From: Ahaetulla prasina
Taxonomy: Eukaryota > Chordata > Lepidosauria > Squamata > Colubridae
DNA: 64,000 nucleotides
Assembly (NCBI RefSeq): GCF_028640845.1
Contig: NC_080543.1
Span: 93,733,825-93,797,824 of the forward strand
Direction: 5' to 3'
Shown: piece after piece, positions 1 through 10,222 of the stretch
How positions within the stretch are numbered: the stretch's first letter is position 1
Layout: each line of letters begins with the position of its first letter
Notes under the pieces: model-generated
The model's input: only the letters and a program-made list of their open reading frames with translations
Told to the model about the DNA's origin: nothing
The model's database searches: none
Position numbers and translations under genes: made by a program

Positions 1-453
1 AGCCGTTTTTTTACCTTTTAAAAGCCGAAGAGGTTGTAAAAAAAAATGCTTTTAAAAGTAAAAAAAAAGGTCACGTGCAGTGGTAGGATTCAAGCAATTT
101 AACAACCGGTTCTCTGCCATAATGATTCCTTCCAACAGTTCACCAAATTACTCAGTAAGTTAACAACCGGTTCTCTGCCATAATGATTCCTTCCAACAGT
201 TCACCAAATTACTCAGTAAGTTAACAACCGGTTCTCCCGAAGTGGTGCGAACTGACTGAATCCCACCACTGGTCGCGTGCCACAACTGATTACCCTCCCT
301 CGCATTGTTCTACTTACCGCAGGCCTCCTTTTGGCATGCACTGTGCATGCGCACCTCACATTTGGTGCATGGTGCGCACTGTGCATGTGTGCACAGCGCA
401 CATGCACAGCCAACAAACCACTAGTAAACTGGTTCAGATTTCCCCACTAGACA
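1..453. mobile_element. Foldback hAT-like MITE, copy 1 (cut by window edge, interrupted)
   Basis: The T/A-rich stretch at 1-69 (AGAGGTTGTAAAAAA followed by ATGCTTTTAAAAGT) and the body at 280-453 match a second copy at 1249-1487 in order. Both copies share a CATGC/GCGCA-rich middle and a right end of the type GTAAACTGGTTCAGATTT..CCACT. The copy is split at 70-279 by a smaller MITE with its own target duplication. The left end lies outside the window. Assignment to hAT is inferred from the end sequence, which resembles elements here that have 8-bp duplications. No coding capacity is seen. Confidence 0.55.
78..271. mobile_element. hAT-like MITE nested in copy 1, with 61-bp internal duplication
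   Basis: The ends are inverted (CAGTGGTAGGATTCA against TGAATCCCACCACTG). They are flanked by 8-bp direct repeats, GTCACGTG at 70-77 and GTCGCGTG at 272-279 (7/8 match), as expected for hAT insertion. The motif TTAACAACCGGTTCTC begins at 99, 160 and 221, a 61-bp tandem duplication. A relative of this element lies at 11903-16552. Confidence 0.8.
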
Positions 454-1235
454 AGGGTATATGATAGCTGTACTAGAACCACCAAACAAGCTCAAGGGGA
501 GGCTTCAGGAAAAATCTATCCAAATTCTGTCAAAGCTGCAGCAAATGGCATCCAATCTGGAGGAAAACATTTACTGTCCCTTTCATTCATTGGATAAAAA
601 CTATTGTCTCAATCCTTTCAGCTAAGCTGTTTTTAAACCCCGCAATATGTAGGGCAAAATAATTTTGCTCCCTTTGGAAGTTTGATCCCTCACATTGTGT
701 AATTGCTCTACTTTTCACTTGAATTACCCGGCCCAAAATTGTTTTATTCTACTATAATATCTTTGTGATATTAAGTATGTAAATTGGTAATCTCCTCCTA
801 TGTGCTGGCTCTGCTTCTGTCAAGCAATCCATTTGTTATTTCAATGATCACTCTGGCCACAATGCTAAAACTAATTTAGCTGCATTACACCACCTTTTAA
901 ATGGCATTATCTAGGTGTTCTCCATCTGCCTGAAATGGCTGCTCCTCACCTTTATTTTGGTGAGCATGACAAGGGGAAAAAATTCTTTTGTCCATTACTA
1001 CAGTTGAATTCTAGCCCTTTCAATGTAGCATCCTGCCATTATTTCTGAAGCATCTCTGAATGCATAGTGATTATGAGCTAGGCAACGCATGGTTATAAGC
1101 GAAAAAATTAACAAGAGGTGAAACTGATTTTTTATTGCACCTTCCTCTCACAATAAAATAGGGCATCAATTGTTCTGATCATAAACTACGGTATAAAGTA
1201 AAATTACAACATGATTAAAATGTTTTTTTTAAAAT
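454..1235. other. Unassigned A/T-rich stretch
   Basis: I see no open frame of note, repeat ends or RNA gene here. Confidence 0.5.
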
Positions 1236-1248
1236 ATTTATATCAGAG

Positions 1249-1487
1249 CCTTTTTTTTACTTTTAAAAGCATTTTTTACAACCTCTTCAGCTGAATAGGT
1301 TGTAAAAAAATGCTTTTAAAAGTAAAAAAAAGGATTGCGCACCACAGCTGATCACCCCCCTGTGCTGTTTTACTTACCCCATGCCTCCTTTTGGTGTGCA
1401 CTGCGCACATGTGCACCTTACATTCGGTGTGTGGTGCGCATGCGCAGCCAGTGAACCAGTAGTAAGCTGGTTCAGATTTTACCACTG
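1249..1487. mobile_element. Foldback hAT-like MITE, copy 2
   Basis: A strong hairpin is formed by 1249-1284 and 1298-1334 (arms CCTTTTTTTTACTTTTAAAA and reverse complement). A body like copy 1 follows, ending GGTTCAGATTTTACCACTG at 1487. The expected 8-bp duplication (GTTTTAGT follows on the right) is not found on the left, so the left end may be rearranged or truncated. Confidence 0.55.
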
Positions 1488-1495
1488 GTTTTAGT

Positions 1496-2655
1496 AAATA
1501 TTCGCCAACTTTAGAGTTTTATTTAATGGAGGAGGGAGAGAGAGAAAAAAAGAGGAAGGCAAACTACAATGTATTCAGCTTTCCCTTTATTTTTACCTTT
1601 AGAATAACTATGCTAAAATGCAAAATAGAAATGTTCATTTTCCAATTAGAACTCATACCATACATACCATACATTATTATCAAAGGCAACTCAAATGGTT
1701 TTTCATTGCAAGTGTATATGATGTCTAAGTACAAAAAATTAGAATGGAAACTGATGGTACTTCTAGTTTTTGTTTTAGAACAAATTATCCAGTGACAATA
1801 TTTAGGGAAGACAACTCCCTTTTATCTCTGCAGTTTCCCAAAGAAAACTATAAGCTATCTTGTGACAGAAGCATTATTCAAACACACTGCTAGCCTATTT
1901 TGACTTGATACTTGGTCATTTCTGAAGATGACAGCGAGGATAAAAGAAGCATCATTGGATTTATAGATTTCCTTCTCTCATGCTTTTTTAAAGCTGTAAT
2001 ATATCATTCTGACACATTTTTGAAGTGTTACTCCTTTACAGATGTGGAAGAAATGTTTTCCAATGCTTCTGGATTTTTCTAATGCATTTAGAAACAAAGT
2101 ACCAGGCATCAATGAATTGTGTTACAGAGGCTGTCCTATTAAATAATATAAGAGACTGCCTTCCATCATTACATCTCCATATCAAAGGTTTATGAGGCTT
2201 TTAAGCCTCATTTGGGGCTGTTGTAGCCAATATCAAGTTTGATTTTTGCAGAGGCAGGAGTGTTATTTTGAAAATCAGGAAAGTTCACATGTGGTACAGT
2301 CATTATTGGAAAACACATTTGATATTTTTAGCATTCCTTTTCTCAGTGGTGGTGTTTCAATTCTCTTTCAGATGGTTGAAAAAATGAGCAATGCCAATAA
2401 AGAAGGCCAAATGACAAAGAGAAGAATATTCTTGTATTTCTAGCAACCAAACAAAACAAGATTTCAAAGGATGAAGTATGCTTGGCAAAGACACCTGCTG
2501 ATATACTGTCCTCTACCAAGCTATTACATGTGCAGGAGATCTATCCCCTTTTTGCATCAGGTCATCCTAGCAATTGTCAGTCCTCCCAGTACTACATTAT
2601 TAACTATTAACTTCAAGATAGAGAAGATAACCATAGTACTGAGGTGGCCTAATCC
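1496..2655. other. Unassigned stretch upstream of the Ty3 element
   Basis: A/T-rich. Only short open frames with no recognisable domains are present, and I see no repeat boundaries. Confidence 0.5.
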
Positions 2656-2660
2656 GACAC

Positions 2661-2838
2661 TGTTGGATTCGGGCAATAACGAGGCAGGAGACCAGGATTG
2701 TGACAACAGCTCTTTACTATATGGTGAACCCAGCAGCCAGTGCTGAGAAAAACCTCTCTTTATATACAGTTTAGCCGGAGGCTTCAACCAATCAGCAACG
2801 TGCTATTTTCCCGCCAAAACTTTTAAAGATACATTACA
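2661..2838 (-). repeat. 3' LTR of the Ty3 element
   Basis: 178 bp, identical on reading to the LTR at 7039-7216. On the minus strand it begins TGTAATGTATC and ends GAATCCAACA. It contains the E2F-like, CCAAT and TATA motifs described for the 5' LTR. Confidence 0.95.
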
Positions 2839-2851
2839 CTCCTTCCCTCCC
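2839..2851 (-). promoter_or_regulatory. Polypurine tract (plus-strand DNA primer)
   Basis: On the minus strand GGGAGGGAAGGAG directly abuts the 3' LTR, the standard position for the RNase H-resistant primer of Ty3 elements and retroviruses. Confidence 0.85.
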
Positions 2852-2889
2852 AGAAAACACTTTACCAACATTTGCATAAAATTATCATC

Positions 2890-5800
2890 TTATTTTTCTA
2901 CGTAATCACGCAGGTAGACTGGGTGTCTCCTGACTCTTTCGGACCTGCGCAATTCACTTTCTGGGAGTGAGTCGAGCTGACCGGAGGGACTGTTTGTTCC
3001 TCTTAGCTCCTCCTCTAGGCCATCCGGCCCTGGATTATTTGTACAGTCGTCCCCGCTGTCTTCAGGATGGGCCGGTTGGTGTCGCTGGACCTTCTGGAAC
3101 TCAGATAAGTCTCGCGTTTGCCACGGGTTTGAGTCAGTTGTGGATTCATTCGTTGGGTAGTCAGGGCCTGTTTCGTCTGTTTCTGATTTACCGGTTATGC
3201 GTTTCCTTATCTGGTCTATGTGGCGCTTCCATACCCAGCCATCCTCTATCTCTACTAGATATGATTTTGGTCCTGTTATCTCTAGGATTTTTCCTGTTAC
3301 CCAGGTCGGACCCTCGCTGTAGTTGTGTGCCCACACTAGGTCGCCTACTGCCATCCCTCTTGTTTTACCCTGTACCCCTTTGTAACCGTCTGGTGTGTAG
3401 TTTGGGTTTAAACGGTCTAGTGGGCACCTGAGCTTCCGACCCATTAATAGCTCTGCCGGGCTTCTGCCAGTTGTGACACAGGGGGTTCTGTGTTGGACAG
3501 CCAGGAAGGTATCGATTTTTGTTTGCCAGTCGCCTGGCCTGATTCTGGACAATGCTTCTTTTGCGCTCCGAACGGAACGTTCTGCAAGGCCATTCGTCGC
3601 AGGGTGGAAAGGCGCCGAGAGGACATGCCGGATGCCCTCTTCTGCCAAATATCCTTCAAACTGGGTTGCCGTGAATTGCGGGCCATTATCAGAGACTAAC
3701 GTGTCGGGCAGCCCGTGCGTTACGAATAGGTGCCGTAGGACTGAAATCACGGCCTCGGCTGTCATGGATCTCATGAGAATGATTTCCAGCCATTTGGAGT
3801 AGGCATCGACTACTACCAGAAAGGTTTGGCCGTGAAAGGGACCGGCAAAATCGATATGGATCCTAGACCAAGGGCCCTGGGGTCTCTCCCACTCCCGAAT
3901 CGGGGCCGTTGGGGGTAGCGGTCTGGATTCCTGGCAGGCCTGGCATTTCCCTACCCTTTCAGCAATTTCCGTGTCCATTAAGGGCCACCACACATAGCTT
4001 CTCGCTAAACCCTTCATTCTGACGATCCCTGGGTGGCCTTCGTGAAGGAGTTCCAATACCTTTTCCCTCAATTTCTCCGGGATCACCACTCGATCCCCCC
4101 ATAGCAGGCACCCCCCTTGGGCTGAGAGTTCCCCACGTTTTTTTACAAATTCTTTGAAACGTTCGCCCGGCGCAGCGGGCCAACCTCGTTGTACCCAACC
4201 AATTACAGTCCTTATTGTAATGTCCTTGTACGAAGCCCGAGCCACCTCCTTGGATGTGACTGGGCCAGAGTCCAAAGAGTCAATTAGCAGAACTGGTATC
4301 CCCGGAGTGGGGTCTTCGATAGTCTCTGGTAACGGGCATCTGCTCAGGGCGTCTGCATGCCCTAATTCCTTTCCCGGCCGGTGTAGTAATTTGTAGGAAT
4401 ATGCCGCTAGGAAGATAGTCCATCGGGTCAGTCTGGGCGAGAGTGCCACGGGCGTTGGGCGGTCGCCTGCCAACAACCCTAGCAAGGGTCTGTGGTCCGT
4501 GATGATTTCGAATTCACGGCCAAATACATATTCATGGAATTTCTTTACTCCGGAGACTATAGCCAAGGCTTCCCTATCAAGCTGGCTATAATTCCTTTCA
4601 GCTGATGACATGGTTCGGGAGTAGTATGCAATAGGGGCTTCTGTGCCATTTGGCAACCGGTGGCTGAGCACAGCCCCCACCCCGTAGGGAGATGCATCGC
4701 AGCTTAATACTAATGGTAACGTGCCATTGTACTGAATAAGGAGGCTATCGCTAGATAGGAGATTCTTTACCCCTTCGAATGCCCTAGCTTCCGCCTTTCC
4801 CCAAGACCACGCAGCTGTCTTTGCTAGTAGTTTGTGCAGCGGTTCGGCAATCGTTGCCTTATTTTTTAAAAATACCGCGTAGAAGTTGACCAGACCTAAG
4901 AATGCCTGTAACTCCGGTTTGTTCTTTGGGGCTGGGGCCTTCCTGATGGCCCGTACCTTGCTCTCAGTGGGGTGAATCCCTTCCCTGTCTATTCGGTAGC
5001 CCAGGAATTCCACAGATTCAACCCCGATATGGCATTTGTTCAGTTTAACTTTTAGACCGGCAGACCGGAAAATGCCCAAAACTTTTCGCAGCCTTACCCC
5101 TAATTCCTCTAGGTTCTCAGCGGATACCAATACATCGTCGAAGTATGGTACCACCCCTGGTAGTCCTTGCAATAGCCGCTCCATGAGGTTCTGAAATAAC
5201 CCTGGAGCCACACTAACCCCAAACTGTAACCGGGTGCACTTAAAAGCCCCTCTGTGAGTCACAATTGTCTGTGCTTCGGCTGTGCTGCTATCTACGGGTA
5301 GCTGTTGATAGGCTTGGGCCAAGTCTAGCTTGGCAAAAACTTGCCCTTGCCCCAATGAGTGCAGTAAGTGCTGTACCACCGGAACGGGGTAAGCACTCTT
5401 TTGCAATGCTTTGTTGAGCGTTGCCTTGTAGTCAGCGCAAATCCGGACCGACCCGTCCGGTTTGACTGGGGTGACTATAGGGGTCTCCCATTTAGCATGG
5501 TCAACTGGCACTAAAATTCCCTGGTTTACTAGTTTGTCCAGTTCCCGGTCAATCCTGGGCTTTAGGGCGAACGGGACCCTCCTAGCCTTTAAACGGATAG
5601 GGGCGACTTGTGGGTCTAAGTTAAATGAGATAGGGGTCCCCTTGTACTTGCCCAGGCAGTCTTTGAAAACGTCCCCAAACTCCTTCATGAGTGCGTCTTT
5701 GAGGTCGACTTCGTTTCTGAAGATTCCGGTCACCCCCATGCCCAATGCTCGGAACCAGTCCAGACCCAATAAGCTTGGCAGGGTCCCATCGACGATGGTG

Positions 5801-6939
5801 ATGGGCAGAGTTTTCTTGTATTGTCCATACTCGACGTGGACGGACGTTACCCCTCGAACAGGGATGCGATTCCCTTGGTAGTCTTGTACCTTTAATTTCT
5901 GTGGTTGCAGCTTGCGCTTTGCGATGGCGGGTAAGGCTCTCACGAGATTGTCCCAGGACATGATCGTGATCGATGAGCCGGTGTCCACCTCCAATCGGCA
6001 CGGCACCCCCTCAATCTTTGCCTTTGTAAAGATTTTCTTCTCTAGGCGTGTTGATGCGTGACCCACTCTCACGACAGTCTGATTCAACTTCGCGCCTTTT
6101 TTAAACTGACCACTCGCGGGCCGCTTCGCCGTTCCCGCGCTCTGATTGGCCGGTTTGAATTTTTGGTGGGAAGGTTGGGGTGCTCGACAGGCCTGTGCTA
6201 TGTGCCCCTTCCTTTCGCACCGCCGACACACCGCATCCTTAAATTTGCATTGTTGTCGTTGGTGTTGCCCTCCGCAACTTGCGCAGTCACCCCGATCTTC
6301 TTTCTCCGGCCTCCCGGTGTGGAAGACTCCTTCCTCTTCCTCACCGTCTGACTCAGCCTGGATCTCCTCGTTGTGGACCGGGGTTGATTTCGCACCAGCC
6401 GTTGGTGCGAGCGGCTTTTGTAGGGTTTCCGCCGCTTGGGTAGACATCTCGTGAGCCCTGGCTTCGTCCAAGGCATTTGCCAGCGTTAGGTTGCTTTTAG
6501 ACAGCAGCCGCCTCCGCAAATGGATGTCCCTGACCCCGCGGATGAGTTGCTCCAGCAATGCCTCATCCAAGTCTCGGTACTCGCAATGTTTTGAGGCTTT
6601 CCTCAGGGCGGCCATGTATGCGCTGATGGACTCGCCCTCTTGCTGTCTGCGCTCCCGACCGAACCGTTGCACATACTTGGACGGCGTTGGTGCATAATGG
6701 GCTTTCAATAAAGTCTGCAGAGTTTGCCACGGTACCGACTGTACCGGCGTTGGCTCTGCCAGGGATTCTGCGGTGTCGAAAACTTCTGGACCGCAGTGGC
6801 TCAGGAAATACGCTCGTTTCCTGTTGTCTGAAACTCCTTGAAGTTCGTTCGCCTCGAGGAAACACTCGAAACGAGCCATGTATGACCCCCATTTTTCCTT
6901 AGCTGGGTCGAATGGCGCTGGCGGTGTGTAGCCGGACAT
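2890..6939 (-). CDS. Ty3-type Gag-Pol polyprotein, 1349 aa, intact
   Basis: A single open frame encodes every activity needed for retrotransposition. Residues 1-200 are Gag (retrotransposon gag fold) ending in an acidic stretch. Two zinc knuckles follow: C219-C222-H226-C231 and C238-C241-H246-C251. The aspartic protease has DTG at 319-321. Reverse transcriptase has LDLAQAY near 539 and YFDD at 599-602. RNase H has CDAS with D748. Integrase has an HHCC finger (H966, H969, C999, C1002) and a D1030-D1084-E1120 triad with exactly 35 residues between the last two. The tail is acidic and ends in an Arg-rich RRSERVRR patch. No frameshift separates gag from pol, so Gag excess must be set by processing or another route (inference). 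The start ATG is 100 bp inside the 5' LTR; no in-frame stop or missing catalytic residue was seen. Confidence 0.95.
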   Translation of the reverse strand: MSGYTPPAPFDPAKEKWGSYMARFECFLEANELQGVSDNRKRAYFLSHCGPEVFDTAESLAEPTPVQSVPWQTLQTLLKAHYAPTPSKYVQRFGRERRQQEGESISAYMAALRKASKHCEYRDLDEALLEQLIRGVRDIHLRRRLLSKSNLTLANALDEARAHEMSTQAAETLQKPLAPTAGAKSTPVHNEEIQAESDGEEEEGVFHTGRPEKEDRGDCASCGGQHQRQQCKFKDAVCRRCERKGHIAQACRAPQPSHQKFKPANQSAGTAKRPASGQFKKGAKLNQTVVRVGHASTRLEKKIFTKAKIEGVPCRLEVDTGSSITIMSWDNLVRALPAIAKRKLQPQKLKVQDYQGNRIPVRGVTSVHVEYGQYKKTLPITIVDGTLPSLLGLDWFRALGMGVTGIFRNEVDLKDALMKEFGDVFKDCLGKYKGTPISFNLDPQVAPIRLKARRVPFALKPRIDRELDKLVNQGILVPVDHAKWETPIVTPVKPDGSVRICADYKATLNKALQKSAYPVPVVQHLLHSLGQGQVFAKLDLAQAYQQLPVDSSTAEAQTIVTHRGAFKCTRLQFGVSVAPGLFQNLMERLLQGLPGVVPYFDDVLVSAENLEELGVRLRKVLGIFRSAGLKVKLNKCHIGVESVEFLGYRIDREGIHPTESKVRAIRKAPAPKNKPELQAFLGLVNFYAVFLKNKATIAEPLHKLLAKTAAWSWGKAEARAFEGVKNLLSSDSLLIQYNGTLPLVLSCDASPYGVGAVLSHRLPNGTEAPIAYYSRTMSSAERNYSQLDREALAIVSGVKKFHEYVFGREFEIITDHRPLLGLLAGDRPTPVALSPRLTRWTIFLAAYSYKLLHRPGKELGHADALSRCPLPETIEDPTPGIPVLLIDSLDSGPVTSKEVARASYKDITIRTVIGWVQRGWPAAPGERFKEFVKKRGELSAQGGCLLWGDRVVIPEKLREKVLELLHEGHPGIVRMKGLARSYVWWPLMDTEIAERVGKCQACQESRPLPPTAPIREWERPQGPWSRIHIDFAGPFHGQTFLVVVDAYSKWLEIILMRSMTAEAVISVLRHLFVTHGLPDTLVSDNGPQFTATQFEGYLAEEGIRHVLSAPFHPATNGLAERSVRSAKEALSRIRPGDWQTKIDTFLAVQHRTPCVTTGRSPAELLMGRKLRCPLDRLNPNYTPDGYKGVQGKTRGMAVGDLVWAHNYSEGPTWVTGKILEITGPKSYLVEIEDGWVWKRHIDQIRKRITGKSETDETGPDYPTNESTTDSNPWQTRDLSEFQKVQRHQPAHPEDSGDDCTNNPGPDGLEEELRGTNSPSGQLDSLPESELRRSERVRRHPVYLRDYVEK

Positions 6940-7019
6940 CGCTGCTTTCCGCCCCTTGTTTGCTGGGTTCGCGTCTTCCTGGTGAGTTCAGCTCTTTTCC
7001 TGGCGCTCTTAGCCTCGAG

Positions 7020-7037
7020 ATCCCACCTTCGTCGCCA
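7020..7037 (-). promoter_or_regulatory. tRNA primer binding site
   Basis: One base inside the 5' LTR, the minus strand reads TGGCGACGAAGGTGGGAT. Its complement ends in CCA as a tRNA 3' end should. It differs at two positions from the 3' end of vertebrate tRNA-Ser(GCT) as I remember it, so a serine tRNA is the likely primer (inference). Confidence 0.8.
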
Positions 7038-7038
7038 G

Positions 7039-7216
7039 TGTTGGATTCGGGCAATAACGAGGCAGGAGACCAGGATTGTGACAACAGCTCTTTACTATAT
7101 GGTGAACCCAGCAGCCAGTGCTGAGAAAAACCTCTCTTTATATACAGTTTAGCCGGAGGCTTCAACCAATCAGCAACGTGCTATTTTCCCGCCAAAACTT
7201 TTAAAGATACATTACA
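7039..7216 (-). promoter_or_regulatory. 5' LTR of the Ty3 element, with promoter motifs
   Basis: In transcription order on the minus strand: an E2F-type site TTTTGGCGGGAAAA (7184-7197), an inverted CCAAT box ATTGG (7166-7170), and the TATA box TATATAAA (7137-7144). Downstream an AGTAAA could serve as a weak poly(A) signal. The arrangement is a compact polymerase II promoter; dependence on E2F or NF-Y is inference. Confidence 0.85.
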
Positions 7217-7221
7217 GACAC

Positions 7222-8437
7222 TGTCTTCAAGTCACAGAAAGGAAATGTTCCTTCATTGACCCAGTGCCTTATTGGTTATACCCCACCCCAACAGCAGCAT
7301 CTTATTGCTGTAGCTAGGAAAAAAAGAAGAGACACCAAAACCCCAATCTTCTTTGCTCCTTAAAACAGTGCAGAGTACTGCTGCACTTTCCAGAATACTC
7401 CCAAATTGTAATGGTGGTCCTCTCCAGTGATATCTTTGCCCCTTTTAATGGTTTTAATGTCTCCTCCTAGCCTTCTGAAAAGCATTTAAGATGTAGCTTT
7501 TCTGGTAAGCACTGAGACAGGGTGAGAGGATTTAACAAGGATGTTGGAAATTTAACTTTGGGGCTTAATGGTAAATGTTTATGGCTTTAATAAATTTATG
7601 TAGTATGCTTAACAGACTAATTTTTTTAAAAAAAACAACTAATGTTGCTTTAATTATTGATTGGGAGTTGCCTTTCAATATAAGATGATGGCTATATACT
7701 GTAAATGTAATAAATAAATAAATACACAAAGTGCTTCATAATTCAGTAGAATAAAATGGGAGAGGACAATGCAAATTTTTCTGGGCCATTTAATTTAGTG
7801 CTAATGTTTTAAATAATTGACTGCAATTATAAACATATTAAACAAATCTTAGGTTATTTGTAGATTATGAATTCTAAAAAAATAATTTATAAGCACTAAG
7901 AAAATACAGTTGCCATGGAGCAATGCAGACCCATTTAGTAATTCTCTCTTTTTTTGTTCAGATACATAGATTAATGGAGAGTGGTAGAATACTCAAACGT
8001 AGCACTAATTATAAACAAGCAAGACTCAGTCCTTAAGTGAAGTTGTCTCAGGGGCTGTGATCTTCTAGTTAATAGCTGAGCACTGGGGATTTATTAGGAG
8101 CTGTATGTTTTGTTTTTGTTAGTAGGTTCAATAATAAATGTTCTGGAAGCTGACACCAAAATTAGATAATCAAACCTTATCCGATTAGTCCTTTTAAAAA
8201 ATGACAACTCATTCCATGGAATGGTTAGGGAGGAGACCTGATAATTCTACTAATAAATGGATATTTTATACAATTGTTTTTGAAGAGAGGGCTGCTGAAG
8301 TGTTGCTAAGCAACTCCACCTTGCATAGCCATAATGCGGAAATAAAATAGGCCCAGAGGAGTACAACAGAACTGAAATAGAGGGAAGTGGTGTCACATAG
8401 AGGATGCAGCTTCAAATCAATGGTCAGCCACATTTGA
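7222..8437. other. Unassigned A/T-rich stretch
   Basis: No coding frame or repeat boundary recognised. It continues the sequence interrupted by the Ty3 element. Confidence 0.5.
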
Positions 8438-8760
8438 ATAACAGAATAACAGTTGGAAGGAACCTTGGAGGTCTTCCAGTCCAACCCTCTGCTCAGGCAG
8501 GAAACCCTAAACCATTTCAGACATATTGTTGTCCAATCTCTTCTTAAAAATCTCCAGTGTTGGAACACCCACAATTTATGGAGGCAAGTCATTCCACTGA
8601 TGAATTGTTCTAACTGTCAGGAATTTTTTTCTTAGTTTTACGTTGCTTTTCCCCTTGATTACTTTCCATCCATTGCTTCTTGTCCTGCCTTCAAGAACTT
8701 TGGAGAATAGGTTGACCCCCCTCTTCTTTTTAGCAAAGTAAATGCTTTGCTTAAGCACTT
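8438..8760 (-). mobile_element. CR1 LINE 3' fragment
   Basis: On the minus strand it matches the last part of the CR1 frame and 3' end seen at 11340-11560 and 56780-57040 (TVRTIHQWNDLPP, then the GTTGGACTGGAAGACCTCCA-type end). It is 5'-truncated, as is usual for CR1, and the reading frame is broken. Confidence 0.8.
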
Positions 8761-9590
8761 AATATACTACTAGGCCATAAGTGACACCAAACATTTAGGT
8801 GACCCTTTTTTTAAAATTAAGAATGGGACCAAGGAGGTATGAATGTGCAGATACAATTCTTCGTTGATACCAGGTGTGATATTTCCTAGTCTGTGATGAA
8901 GATGCTAAAGGACAAGCCTGGCTAAGAATATGATGACTTTCTTATATACTAGAATAGGTAACACACAGGTTAAGATCATCCTGTAAACTTCAGAGCTCAT
9001 TCAGAATTTTTCAACTCATATGTAAGTTTAAGTGGTAAGGAAACATGGATACATAAATGGTCTCAAAATGTCCCATACCATCTAGCTGACTCCTAGAAAT
9101 CCACGAACATGGCAATGAGACGCAAGAAGATATTTATATACTGTACATTCAGATTCCATCCATGCCTGTGAGTGTTTATCCACTGCAGATGGCATGTTCT
9201 ATGAAACCCCAAGTTCTGAGCAAAAGTGCTTTCCTCCATAAATAATCCAGAAGAAAAGAAAGAAAGGGAAACAGTGAGAAAGGTAGATTCATGTTCTAAT
9301 GATGGAAATTAAGTTATGTCAAGGCCCAACAGAAAGGCATAACAGAGAAGGGGGATGCTACAATACACATCCTCTCTTTGAAATGTTGGAAGTGTTGGTA
9401 CAGCAATGTGGAAAAGCAATTGCATCCAATGAGTTTGAGAGATGTATAGAGTGAGTTCAGGAGGATGGTACAGATGAGGAAGAACAAGGCTTGGCTCAGC
9501 ATTTTATTAGGTTTTGCCCTAGCTAAAGAAGTATGTGTTGTATATGTTGGGATCCTCTGTTATATAACATATTGCCATTAGTTTTATGGA
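8761..9590. other. Unassigned stretch
   Basis: No recognisable gene or repeat ends. Confidence 0.45.
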
Positions 9591-10055
9591 CTCACAGAAT
9601 ATATGACCTGGAAGAGATCTTCTACATCACCCCCCCTCTCTGTGCAGGAATTCAAAACTAAAGCATTCCAGGCAGATGGCAATCCAGTCTGCTTCCAGTG
9701 AACAGAGTCCACTACCCCCTGAGGCATTCTGTTCTATTGCTGAACAGCTGTTACCGTCAGGAAATCTTTCCTTCTGTCTAACCAAAATGTAATTTCAACC
9801 TGTTGATTCTTGCCCTGTCTTTCAAAGCAACTCTACACAATTCTGCCCTGTATTCTAGCTGACATTCTTCAGATATTAGAACACAACAATCGTGTGTCCT
9901 TGCTTTCTTTTCCAGATTAATGTCTCCAGTCATTTCTCATATTTTGTTCTCCCAGGCCTCTTATTTTTGCTGCTCTCTGCTCCAGTTTTATCAGTGTCCT
10001 TTCCAAAGTACAGTGTCTAGAACTGAACACAATACTCTAGGTCTGGTCTGATATA
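9591..10055 (-). mobile_element. Older, diverged CR1 fragment
   Basis: The minus strand carries phrases typical of amniote CR1 3' regions: GACCTGGAAGAGATC-like ends on the plus strand, the segment around TCAGGAAATCTTTCCTTCTG, and TCCTTTCCAAAGTACAGTGT. It is far more diverged than the other CR1 copies here, so it is an older insertion. Confidence 0.65.
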
Positions 10056-10222
10056 TTTATATATTCATTTATTAAATCTGAAAGGCCATCCAACCCTTGA
10101 AGACTTCATATTTATAGTCATGTAATTACAATCATGTAATCATGTACAATCTTCATATGTTTTAGCCTCCAGTCCCCTAATTTACAAATATATGATACAT
10201 GATAGTATTTACATGATTGTAA

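Larger units (their letters stand above)
2656..7221 (-). mobile_element. Complete Ty3-type LTR retrotransposon, minus strand
   Basis: Two 178-bp LTRs (2661-2838 and 7039-7216) appear identical base for base. They begin TG, end CA, and are flanked by the perfect 5-bp target duplication GACAC (2656-2660 and 7217-7221). Inside lie a primer binding site, a leader, one uninterrupted Gag-Pol frame of 1349 codons, and a polypurine tract. The domain order protease-RT-RNase H-integrase places it in Ty3/Metaviridae. The Gag style, two zinc knuckles and single frame suggest the Mag-like lineage (inference). Nothing is visibly broken, so insertion was recent and the copy may be competent. Confidence 0.95.

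Noticed and set aside
2557..2787. 76-codon minus-strand frame across the 3' LTR, and its twin at 6899-7165
   Set aside because: Both arise from LTR sequence and flank, with no separate coding support.
2967..6902. Many plus-strand and out-of-frame open frames over the Ty3 element
   Set aside because: They are shadows of the long Gag-Pol frame in G/C-rich DNA.
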